From: CALBTQ01 sp036725605
GTDB taxonomy: Bacteria; Lernaellota; Lernaellaia; Lernaellales; Lernaellaceae
Direction: 5' to 3'
NCBI GenBank assembly: GCA_036725605.1
Contig: DAIMDW010000054.1
Location: 1-18,688 of the forward strand
Length of the DNA: 18,688 nucleotides
Below, piece by piece: positions 6,975 through 14,309 of this stretch. The notes under the pieces were generated by a model that saw nothing but the letters and a program-made list of their open reading frames with translations, was not told the DNA's origin and ran no database searches. Made by a program: the position numbers and the translations under genes. Each line of letters opens with the position of its first letter. The first letter of the stretch is position 1.

Positions 6975-8083
6975 CACCTGAGCAGAGAAGCGCTTTCCAT
7001 TATGAGATAACCAATTGGAATAATATTCCGATCACGTCACGTCCCTGTCGAGTCGGATGTGTCTTTTGCAAAGTAAACCATGATCCGATCATGCGAAGAT
7101 TTCCATCTATTCCTGACATCGAAATCGATGATTTAATCGACGGTTTTAATTATCTAGACCCAAGCTATCGGTTTGTTCGATTGGGGGCCGGAGTACTTGT
7201 GGCACCACATAGCGACCCGTTTATTCATCCCAATATCGTGAATCTCATTAAATATACAGCCGAACATTTTCGGAAAAAAACTGTGACGACTGTGACGACT
7301 GGAAGTCACATAACCCCGAATCATCTTAGTGCTCTGCAGCAAATATCCAATTATGGCATTGATCTTTCCCTTATCACTATGCAGGCTTCGCGAGAACGAC
7401 TGATGGCATACTCAACCCGAGAGAAGATGCTTTTTTTACTCAGAGAAGGCCCCATCAGGAAAATTTCGTTGATGTTCACTGGTTCTGTAGAAGAGTTAGA
7501 GCAAGACTTGGACCTACTCGCGTCACTTGGCCTATTCGACAGGGTTGAGGAGATTCTAGTGAGGCGGATGGAAAACATAGACGGTGCATCAAATGCCCTC
7601 CGAACCGCTTGTGATAATAGCATTGAAAATTATCCAGTCGCTGCCCAAGTATTACGGGAGCGATGGCCACAGATTAAGTTTACAATCCCTTATTTGTCTT
7701 CCGAATATTGGCATGCGCGTACAGAATACTTTAACGAGGCTGATGCTCGTATTGAAGTAATTCGAAACCGAATTGAAGGCGATTGCACGACGAAACAGTT
7801 CTGGATTCTGACGCCCGATTCGTCCTTTGCCTATTTCTCCAATGCACTCACACCGTTTCCGCAGTGCGCCGTACATCGAGTTCCCAACAGAACCTTTGGA
7901 GGATCGGTTACTGTATCTGGTTTATTGACCAACAACGACTTCTCTGAAGTCCTTTCCGAGGCTCCTCCAACCGTCACGGCGATTTTACCGATGGAGGCAT
8001 TCGACAAGAATGGTGACGATCTGTTCGGGATATCTTTCCGTATTTTAGAGGAAAAGCACAAATGCCACATCGAATTGATGTAG
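6971..8083 (+). CDS. Radical SAM protein of unusual, compact type
   Basis: A 370-residue protein starting in an ATGA overlap. PCRVGCVFCK gives the CxxxCxxC iron-sulphur site (C26, C30, C33). Instead of a clear GGEP, a segment near residues 67-82 (RFVRLGAGVLVAPHSDPF) follows the first helix; it recalls radical SAM proteins in which the SAM-binding turn is altered. No C-terminal Cys cluster like SPASM or MoaA is visible, only scattered Cys. The rest has alternating strands and helices typical of a partial TIM barrel up to about residue 230, then about 140 residues of unknown fold. It overlaps the next gene by 22 nt. A 9-bp tandem repeat (7281-7298) encodes TVTTVTT. Function unknown; context suggests the same pathway as its neighbours. 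Confidence 0.8.
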   Translation: MTPEQRSAFHYEITNWNNIPITSRPCRVGCVFCKVNHDPIMRRFPSIPDIEIDDLIDGFNYLDPSYRFVRLGAGVLVAPHSDPFIHPNIVNLIKYTAEHFRKKTVTTVTTGSHITPNHLSALQQISNYGIDLSLITMQASRERLMAYSTREKMLFLLREGPIRKISLMFTGSVEELEQDLDLLASLGLFDRVEEILVRRMENIDGASNALRTACDNSIENYPVAAQVLRERWPQIKFTIPYLSSEYWHARTEYFNEADARIEVIRNRIEGDCTTKQFWILTPDSSFAYFSNALTPFPQCAVHRVPNRTFGGSVTVSGLLTNNDFSEVLSEAPPTVTAILPMEAFDKNGDDLFGISFRILEEKHKCHIELM

Positions 8084-8967
8084 ACGGTTGGCGGATATTT
8101 CGCGTGCTTCTTGACGATTCGTGTAATTACAATTGCGAATTCTGTCACCGTGAAGGGCAGCACGAAAGTTTTCCTCGGCCGCGCCAAATGCGGCTTGATG
8201 AAATCCTCACTGTAGCTGACGTCGCATACGATGTGGGAATCCGGGAAATCCAAGTGAGCGGCGGTGAGCCTTTTCTCTCCCCATATTTGATTCCCCTGGT
8301 AGCGCATTTGAGAAAATATGCCGACATTGAAATTGGATGTGCGACCAACGCTTCTCTTGTGACATCTAAACTAGTGAAGACGTTGCAAGAAGCAAATGTG
8401 GCGTTAAATGTAAACATTCCTTCGGCGAATTCGAGTCGTTACCACGCGATCACAGGTGGCGGGGACCTCTCCACTGTTAAGGACCATCTCAAATGGCTCA
8501 TTCGAGAAGGAGTCCATATTTCCATCAACTGTGTCATGGCACCCGATCGTCGTAAAGACTACCTTTCGGCTATTGACCTCGCAACCGATATGCGGCTGAA
8601 AATTAAAATCATTCCCCAACTTTTCTCAGACGTACAATCCATCTTGGAAGAGATGCATTGGTTTGAGAGATATATGGATTTTCACGCCAGCAATTCCCTT
8701 CCATCGACCTCTCAACGAAAGCGATGGACTAAATCTGACGGTATGTTCGAGATTGAGGTGCAACTTGTAGACCATCCATGCATCCAGGGCAACTGCAGTT
8801 TATGCCGTGACTACGGAGAAATCCGGCTTCTGCCAGATGGCGTCTTGATGCCGTGCATACTAAAGAGAGACCGGCAATATCCTCTGAAAATTGGTTCTGG
8901 GGGAATAAGCGCCGATAACGTGAGAAAAACCTTGGAATCGTCATGGATAGATTTTACTCAGAGCTGA
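8062..8967 (+). CDS. MoaA-like radical SAM enzyme lacking the MoaA C-terminal Gly-Gly
   Basis: 301 residues. CNYNCEFC (C21, C25, C28) is the radical SAM cluster site and VSGGEPFLS (65-73) the SAM-binding turn. The C-terminal part holds a MoaA-style second cluster: C245-x2-C248-x16-C265 in a segment RLLPDGVLMPC, with C240 nearby. MoaA proper, the GTP 3',8-cyclase of molybdopterin synthesis, ends in Gly-Gly, which is essential; this protein ends in FTQS, and no moaC or other cofactor gene is near. So it is probably a paralogue with another substrate, possibly a nucleotide or nucleotide sugar. It overlaps the preceding gene by 22 nt and the methyltransferase by 25 nt. The substrate is a guess from context. 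Confidence 0.87.
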   Translation: MPHRIDVDGWRIFRVLLDDSCNYNCEFCHREGQHESFPRPRQMRLDEILTVADVAYDVGIREIQVSGGEPFLSPYLIPLVAHLRKYADIEIGCATNASLVTSKLVKTLQEANVALNVNIPSANSSRYHAITGGGDLSTVKDHLKWLIREGVHISINCVMAPDRRKDYLSAIDLATDMRLKIKIIPQLFSDVQSILEEMHWFERYMDFHASNSLPSTSQRKRWTKSDGMFEIEVQLVDHPCIQGNCSLCRDYGEIRLLPDGVLMPCILKRDRQYPLKIGSGGISADNVRKTLESSWIDFTQS

Positions 8968-9608
8968 ACGCCTATAACAGGCGTCTCGTCGAAACGGGAG
9001 TATCGCTCCCCCAATGGGTGCCAGTTGACAATAATATTTCCCCGACGTGGCGGGCTATCAGCACTTCATTAAAAGGTTTGAACAGGGACGAGAGTTGTTT
9101 TGAAATTGGAAGTGGTGTTGGAGATATCATGGCTATTTTGGCGGCACATGGTTTTAGAAATATTCACGGTATAGAGAGGGAGGATTGGTTAGTAAGATTG
9201 GCCAATCAAAAGCTTATGGACTTATTCGGCGTAGATAATGCTGTGATTCATGGGACATACCCAACAAAACTTACTTTCATGCCGACCCTACTCATACAAG
9301 TTAACTGCATTTACCGCGCAGGGAAGGAAACTTGCCAGGATTACATAAGCCGACTGCAGCGTTGGCATTCATTCAACGGTATTCCTCATAATTTCCTTGT
9401 GGAATTGATTGATGGGACTTTTACCGCACCTCATCCAGCATTCCCGCCTGAAGTACGAGTCCATGAGGAATGCGTCCGAAAGGCCTTTCTCGGGTTTAAC
9501 GTCAGTTCGCAGCCTACCTACGTGTTTCCCCAAAATACTGCATCTAAGCGTCTCTATAGTATTTCTTTACAAAATGCTGAGGTTCGTTGCTCGGGAGGTG
9601 TTTGTTGA
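8943..9608 (+). CDS. Class I SAM-dependent methyltransferase, small
   Basis: 221 residues. FEIGSGVGD (53-61) is motif I, the SAM-binding loop, followed by a helix and NIHGIERED (about 73-81), which carries the acidic residue that binds the ribose. The C-terminal part lacks motifs I can tie to DNA or protein methylation, so a small-molecule or glycan acceptor is likely given the neighbours. Its start lies 25 nt inside the MoaA-like gene, and its stop overlaps the next start as TGATG, arguing strongly for one operon. Length is normal for a single Rossmann-fold domain. It could methylate a product of the radical SAM enzymes or work on the sugar chain; the sequence does not decide. Confidence 0.82.
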   Translation: MDRFYSELNAYNRRLVETGVSLPQWVPVDNNISPTWRAISTSLKGLNRDESCFEIGSGVGDIMAILAAHGFRNIHGIEREDWLVRLANQKLMDLFGVDNAVIHGTYPTKLTFMPTLLIQVNCIYRAGKETCQDYISRLQRWHSFNGIPHNFLVELIDGTFTAPHPAFPPEVRVHEECVRKAFLGFNVSSQPTYVFPQNTASKRLYSISLQNAEVRCSGGVC

Positions 9609-11446
9609 TGCGTGTTCTCATCTGCACGGGTGAATATGGGGAGGATGGAGGAGGTGTCGCTCGGGCATGCCAGGATCTCGCAGAGCTTTTTTCTGATGCT
9701 GACATTGCAGTGGCGGTTGCCATTGTGGAGCGTTCGGGAGAATTCGATGAAGGTATAAACGTTACCCAAAGGGTTGAAATCTGGGGAGACCTCGGATCAG
9801 GGCTTCCAATAGCAAATGGTGGTTACGATCCAACATTGGCTACTAGGGTAGGTGAGCAGTTTTTTATTAAAAACCTAATAAAAAAGGCCAGTGCATGGCA
9901 TCCGAATATTTGTCTATCATTCGGGGCGGGTCATACGGGGCTCGTGGCCAGTTTTATTGCAAAGACCTTGAAAATCCCGTTAATCGTTTCGTTACGAGGA
10001 AGTGACGGCAACCTTGTTGTAGGGGATGCAGTTAAATCGGCTGAGTTTTTTATGGTTCTCAGCGAAGCTGAGGCGGTAACCGGGTTATCATCGGAGCTGA
10101 TCGAGAAGGCCCGGGCACTACTTCCACGACCCTACAATCCTAAGTTTTTCGTTATTCCGAATCCGATCCTTCTGTCCGTTCCATGTCGCCACCTTCCGAA
10201 AAAGAATAAAGAGTTTCGGCTCGGCTGTGGAGCACGTTACCTCAACGAGAAAAAGGGCGTCCTATCTCTCATTGTTGCTCTTTCATATTTGAAGGAACGC
10301 GAGCCATGCGTCGATTGGCAACTTGAACTAGTGGGTGAAATAGATCCGGATCTTCTGGATAAATATGTTTCTTCAATTGAGGATTTTGGCGTTAAAGATC
10401 ACGTGCAGTTGCTTGGGTACCGCAAGCGTGAGGATTTCGGCACTCTGCTTGAGGAGTGGGACCTGTATGTTCAGGCGTCAGTGTGCGAAGGCTTTTCCCT
10501 TTCTGTCGTTGAAGCGCTCTCACACGGAACTCCCATTTTAATTTCCGACAGTGGTTACATTGCAGAAAGTCTTCGCGCCAACCACTCGGAACTCATTGTT
10601 CCATCACCGGACCCAAGAACATTGGCAAATAGCATCAGCACTCTCTATCATGCTGAAAAATTGGAAACGGTCGCCATGCGAGCTTGCGATACCTTACGCC
10701 CGCTGCTGGACCCCTCTGCAGTACAAGCTCAGTGGCTCGACATTCTTAGGAGTGTGGCACTCCAGAGCCGTGCGTGGAACAGCCAAATGCGCGGATTTGT
10801 TCCCAGTATTGTCCTCCACGACGTAGGAGGTTTGGAGTCGACAGGGGTTAACGTGCCCGTCGATATATTTGGGCGAACTCTTAAGCGGATTCATGAAGCT
10901 GGGTGGGTGCTCTGCTCGGCAGAATCCTTTTGGGCTTCACCTGACAAGAGCAAAAAAATTGTATGCACGTTTGATGACGGATATGAAGGAGTGATACAAA
11001 ATGCGCTCCCAGTTATGGATCAGTACGGATTCACCGCTACTGTCTTTGTTGTGACGAAAGCGATAGGAACATGGAACGACTGGAATCCGCGAGACGGTTT
11101 TCGCCGCAGGCACATGTCCCTGGATTCGCTGCGCACTCTTCGCGAGCACGGATGGGAGATTGGCGCGCACGGGATGTCACACACAAATCACCTTCGTCTT
11201 TCAGAGCAAGAAATGCGATTGGAAATCAGTGGCGCCAAGGATTTCTTGCAAGATTACTTTGGCGCAGTTGAATCTTATGCCTATCCGTATGGTGCTTTCA
11301 ATTCTGTGGTCGTCGAGGTAGTCCGTCAGTATTATTTTTGTGCATTTGCACTAGAGCATGGCGGACACCATGAAGTCACCGATCGGTATCAATTGCGACG
11401 TTTCACGCTTCGAGAAGTTGGGGCTTTTTTTCAAGGGTACCGATAA
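9608..11446 (+). CDS. Two-domain protein: GT4-type glycosyltransferase fused to NodB polysaccharide deacetylase
   Basis: ATG 9608 is chosen (GGGAGG 9 nt upstream; TGATG overlap). The 612-residue protein has two enzymes. Residues 1-385 form a GT-B fold: N-terminal YGEDGGGVARA loop, IPNP turn (183-186), and the donor-site block CEGFSLSVVEALSHGTPIL (293-311) with the E-x7-E pattern of GT4 retaining transferases. Residues 395-612 are a carbohydrate esterase family 4 domain: TFDDGY (454-459, metal D457), HGMSH (H521, H525) and AYPYG (558-562). The fusion would join sugar transfer with removal of an acetyl group from an N-acetylhexosamine. No membrane segment is seen, so both act on the cytoplasmic side. 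It overlaps the next gene as TAATG. Confidence 0.88.
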   Translation: MRVLICTGEYGEDGGGVARACQDLAELFSDADIAVAVAIVERSGEFDEGINVTQRVEIWGDLGSGLPIANGGYDPTLATRVGEQFFIKNLIKKASAWHPNICLSFGAGHTGLVASFIAKTLKIPLIVSLRGSDGNLVVGDAVKSAEFFMVLSEAEAVTGLSSELIEKARALLPRPYNPKFFVIPNPILLSVPCRHLPKKNKEFRLGCGARYLNEKKGVLSLIVALSYLKEREPCVDWQLELVGEIDPDLLDKYVSSIEDFGVKDHVQLLGYRKREDFGTLLEEWDLYVQASVCEGFSLSVVEALSHGTPILISDSGYIAESLRANHSELIVPSPDPRTLANSISTLYHAEKLETVAMRACDTLRPLLDPSAVQAQWLDILRSVALQSRAWNSQMRGFVPSIVLHDVGGLESTGVNVPVDIFGRTLKRIHEAGWVLCSAESFWASPDKSKKIVCTFDDGYEGVIQNALPVMDQYGFTATVFVVTKAIGTWNDWNPRDGFRRRHMSLDSLRTLREHGWEIGAHGMSHTNHLRLSEQEMRLEISGAKDFLQDYFGAVESYAYPYGAFNSVVVEVVRQYYFCAFALEHGGHHEVTDRYQLRRFTLREVGAFFQGYR

Positions 11447-12501
11447 TGCGAGTAGCGACAATCCTTCGTGGTTTCCCAGGGCTCGGGCGTGTCGTCGCGG
11501 GCGTCGAGGTTACTAGTGTTCTCCGCAGATTGCACAATGCGCAAACCAGGATTTACTCTTACCTCAATGGTTGGGAATATTTAAAATATTTTCACGAACA
11601 CGACTGCTATCGAGTTGACGATCAAAATATTTCGTGTATCGGTATCATTCCAGTGTCCCCCGGTGGCGAAGCTTTGCTTGGCGAAGTGTGCCATTGGCGA
11701 CCCGATGTGATCGTGTGCGATGGTGAACCGTTATTGGTCCGCTCTTTTCGGCTCACGTGCCCATCAGCGACAATTATCGTATTACTGAACCCTTTTGACG
11801 TCTATAACCCCATTAATCCTTTCAGCAGCCAGTTGTTTTTTAACGATTGCTACTCAAATGCGGATATTGCAATCGTACACGGCTTAACAAGCGTTAAGGA
11901 TACCTTTGGTTTCAGCCACTTTCACTCAATTCCGACTATTGTCCGCTCAGAAATACTCTCCTTGCGAAAAAATGGAGAAGACCGTGACCACGTTGTTTGC
12001 ATTTTAGGTGGTGGAAGCAATACAACAGACCCGCAGTTCGCTGAAAGCTCACTTAAGGCAGCATTAAAATGTGCGGATGTCGTGCTTTCAACTCGTAGTG
12101 AACCCCTTCATATTTTCTGCGGCTCAAATGACATTTCTCGACATCTTCAGAAGAGCATCGACGACGAGCGTTTAAGGATCTATGGGCAGATCGCCTCAGC
12201 AAAAGAATTATATGCAAGGACGAAAATTGCCGTCGCTCGTGGAGGACGCAACACGCTCAGCGAGATATTGTATTTGGGGCTCCCCGCATTGGCGTTCGCT
12301 ACTTCGGCTTTTTATCGTGGCAACGAGCAAAGCGAGAATATCAATGCCGTTGAGTCCTTAAGTGGTGGAAGAATCCTTCCCTTCACTTCATCATCCTCAA
12401 CAGAGGAGATTGTTTTGGCTCTTGCAGCTGCCGAGGATAGCTCCAAAACTTCTACAACCTGGCAGCCAGGGAATTGCTTCCTAAACGAGATACTTGGATA
12501 G
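11446..12501 (+). CDS. GT-B fold glycosyltransferase/PseG-MurG-like protein
   Basis: 351 residues. The N-terminus MRVATILRGFPGLG starts a Rossmann domain; the second half has GGGSNT (188-193) and the block ARGGRNTLSEILYLGLPAL (264-282). This block is the nucleotide-sugar-binding pattern seen in MurG, GT28 transferases and the UDP-sugar hydrolase PseG. I favour a glycosyltransferase, but a nucleotide-sugar hydrolase or a GT-like epimerase is possible; no catalytic residue separates these here. It has no membrane helix. Its start overlaps the previous stop, and its stop lies 1 nt before the next probable ATG. Together with the preceding fusion it implies at least two sugar-transfer steps. Confidence 0.72.
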   Translation: MRVATILRGFPGLGRVVAGVEVTSVLRRLHNAQTRIYSYLNGWEYLKYFHEHDCYRVDDQNISCIGIIPVSPGGEALLGEVCHWRPDVIVCDGEPLLVRSFRLTCPSATIIVLLNPFDVYNPINPFSSQLFFNDCYSNADIAIVHGLTSVKDTFGFSHFHSIPTIVRSEILSLRKNGEDRDHVVCILGGGSNTTDPQFAESSLKAALKCADVVLSTRSEPLHIFCGSNDISRHLQKSIDDERLRIYGQIASAKELYARTKIAVARGGRNTLSEILYLGLPALAFATSAFYRGNEQSENINAVESLSGGRILPFTSSSSTEEIVLALAAAEDSSKTSTTWQPGNCFLNEILG

Positions 12502-12502
12502 A

Positions 12503-13375
12503 ATGGTCATGAAAGAGAACATTTACCCTTCAAATTCATCGGATGATCCGCTTATCCAAGGCTTTGCCTTGGCACCACTTGAGGTCGTTAAATTGAAAAT
12601 CAATGGTGTTTGTCTTAATAGCTGTTGTTTTTGTCACTTTCACAATGATAGACAAATACTCTCTCATTATGATGTAGTACGATTCTTTCAGGCGCTTAAA
12701 AGGGAAGATTATAGACTCATCGTTATCAACGGTGGGGAACCCACCCTTCATCCAGAATTTTTGAAAATATCGGACTTTTTGAGAGACCACTTCAAGGGTC
12801 GAAAAAAACTTCAACTAGGAACAAACCTTCGCATATTCGAAAAAATGAATCGGAAAAGGCACTTATTATTGCAAACGATGCTTGTTACTTATGATCGCAT
12901 CTCTGTCGGTTGCGATTTAGAGCACCGAAACATTGACATTCTTGAATACTTGGCTCCTGTAATCCTCGCAAATGGTCTTGAATTATCGATTACTACAATA
13001 AGTGGTTACTATGATTCGTCTTTGTTGTCCCGTTTAGAACAAATGGCGAGGATGCAAAAAGTAACTTTACGTATTTCCCCGATCAATCACATTGGCCAAG
13101 GTGAGCCGATCCGGACTGTTAAAACTCTCTGTGCGTTGAGGCGAAATGCACTTCTGATCAACTGTGATGGGAAGGCGTACTTCTGCTTTGAGCAGGAGTT
13201 TGCCGAGCCAGCGTTTCAATTATCCGAGATTGAACATTTAGATTTAGAGGGTCTCGTGTATAACAACATTCCTATGCGTCCATATAATTTTTGCAGCTAT
13301 TGCCTTCGATATATTCCAGAAAGTTTGGCGACTCAAGGGCTCTCTGACAACGAGGTCACCCTTGAGTCGAGTTAG
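12503..13375 (+). CDS. Radical SAM enzyme (fourth of the cluster)
   Basis: About 290 residues from ATG 12503 (alternatives TTG 12494, ATG 12509; the ribosome-binding site is weak, so coupling to the preceding stop is likely). CLNSCCFC gives the CxxxCxxC site (C37, C41, C44) and INGGEPTLHPEF (75-86) the SAM-binding turn. Toward the C-terminus several Cys (in TLCALR, LINCDG, YFCFEQ and CSYC) suggest an auxiliary iron-sulphur cluster of SPASM/Twitch type, though incomplete. Its composition is the most AT-rich of the four radical SAM genes. It ends 14 nt inside the following glycosyltransferase-like gene. Substrate unknown; its separation from the other three by methyltransferase and glycosyltransferase genes suggests it acts later or on another sugar. 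Confidence 0.87.
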   Translation: MVMKENIYPSNSSDDPLIQGFALAPLEVVKLKINGVCLNSCCFCHFHNDRQILSHYDVVRFFQALKREDYRLIVINGGEPTLHPEFLKISDFLRDHFKGRKKLQLGTNLRIFEKMNRKRHLLLQTMLVTYDRISVGCDLEHRNIDILEYLAPVILANGLELSITTISGYYDSSLLSRLEQMARMQKVTLRISPINHIGQGEPIRTVKTLCALRRNALLINCDGKAYFCFEQEFAEPAFQLSEIEHLDLEGLVYNNIPMRPYNFCSYCLRYIPESLATQGLSDNEVTLESS

Positions 13376-14126
13376 TGGTAGTGGGCAAGCGGGCGTCCTT
13401 TTAACAAATCATTTGTTCGGCACAACCCCAATCATTTTACACTTCCCGGGTGAATCTGGAAGAAGTACTTGTTTGTGGTCCATGCGAAAATCGATCCTTA
13501 GAAATCTACAACCCCCAAAATCCCCGTTAAGAACAGATCTTGAAGTAGTTACCGTGGCTGACTCCACATCCCAAATCCTATTTGATGTCATGCATTCCCT
13601 TGATCTTCCGCTGACCGTTCTTGATGCGTCAGGAAGGCCCTGGGATTATTTACTTAAACCGATCCTTCTTTTGGAATATCTGAGCAGAACAACGTCACGG
13701 TATATTTTGTTTCTCGATGCGGCTGACGTTATTGTACTAGGAGACATAAATATTATAGTAGATTATTTGGAAAGCCTTAACGCGCAGTGCCTTTTCAATG
13801 CGACTATTCATGTTGCAACCTTCAATGCTGAAGACGCATCATGTGAGATGAGTCGCCACCAACCGCCGCCATTTCAACATCTCAACTCCGGTGTATTCAT
13901 AGCAAAAGTAGATTTTCTAAAATATTTTTTAGAGCAGGTTTTCAGTATCTATGAGAGCGCCAAGCGCGATGGTCAAGTGTCAGCGGACGCGGGGGAACAG
14001 ACATGGTTTCGTAAAATACACAACCAACTCTACCCGGCAAGTCAGTTGGATAATCGCTGTGAAATGTTCCAGGTCGTTAAGACCCAAATAGAGCATCTTA
14101 TTTCGTGCAACATATCCGATTCTTGA
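13362..14126 (+). CDS. GT-A-like glycosyltransferase resembling the PLOD/collagen-galactosyltransferase fold
   Basis: Start TTG 13362 has GAGG 6 nt upstream and lies inside the preceding radical SAM gene. The 254-residue protein shows YILFLDAADVIVLGD (114-128), in which DAAD supplies a metal- and nucleotide-sugar-binding DxxD. LNSGVFIAK (174-182) and DAGEQTWFRKIH (209-220) follow. This order (LFLDAxD, then LNSG, then DDQ/EQ-xF) is the pattern of the glycosyltransferase domain of procollagen lysyl hydroxylases and related bacterial proteins. It probably transfers a sugar using a divalent metal; acceptor unknown. No membrane segment. It is the third glycosyltransferase-like gene of the cluster. 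Confidence in the fold is moderate, as I recall it from motif order only. Confidence 0.65.
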   Translation: MSRVSGSGQAGVLLTNHLFGTTPIILHFPGESGRSTCLWSMRKSILRNLQPPKSPLRTDLEVVTVADSTSQILFDVMHSLDLPLTVLDASGRPWDYLLKPILLLEYLSRTTSRYILFLDAADVIVLGDINIIVDYLESLNAQCLFNATIHVATFNAEDASCEMSRHQPPPFQHLNSGVFIAKVDFLKYFLEQVFSIYESAKRDGQVSADAGEQTWFRKIHNQLYPASQLDNRCEMFQVVKTQIEHLISCNISDS

Positions 14127-14137
14127 AAAGGACAATA

Positions 14138-14296
14138 ATGCATTACTCATCAAAACGGAGGATCGATACAAAGAGGGAAATATGCCTGATCGCATTTAGG
14201 TCCCTGTTGAAGACAAATGTTTACGTCAACTGCGATAACGTGCTGACTTTAGAAGTGAGGAAACGCTTCAAAAACTGGTTATACGGCTCCTTATGA
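14138..14296 (+). CDS. Small basic protein of unknown function (52 residues)
   Basis: ATG 14138 is supported by AAAAGGA (14126-14132), 5 nt upstream. The product is 52 residues, rich in Lys and Arg, with two Cys (CLIAF and NCDN) and no membrane helix. It fills the only real gap in the operon, between a glycosyltransferase-like gene and the sugar dehydrogenase. It could be a remnant of a longer gene, a small regulator, or (weakly) a peptide substrate of a radical SAM enzyme, which often sit beside short basic peptides. Nothing in the sequence proves any of these. The reading frame is open from 14105 but the upstream part has no ribosome-binding site. Confidence 0.4.
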   Translation: MHYSSKRRIDTKREICLIAFRSLLKTNVYVNCDNVLTLEVRKRFKNWLYGSL

Positions 14297-14309
14297 AAGG
14301 AACGAGTTC

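Noticed and set aside
7281..7298. Two tandem copies of CTGTGACGA
   Set aside because: In frame within a radical SAM gene, encoding a short Thr/Val repeat; too short to call a regulatory or recombination repeat.
8062..8967. Molybdopterin GTP 3',8-cyclase moaA
   Set aside because: The terminal Gly-Gly is missing and there are no cofactor-synthesis neighbours, so only MoaA-like is justified.
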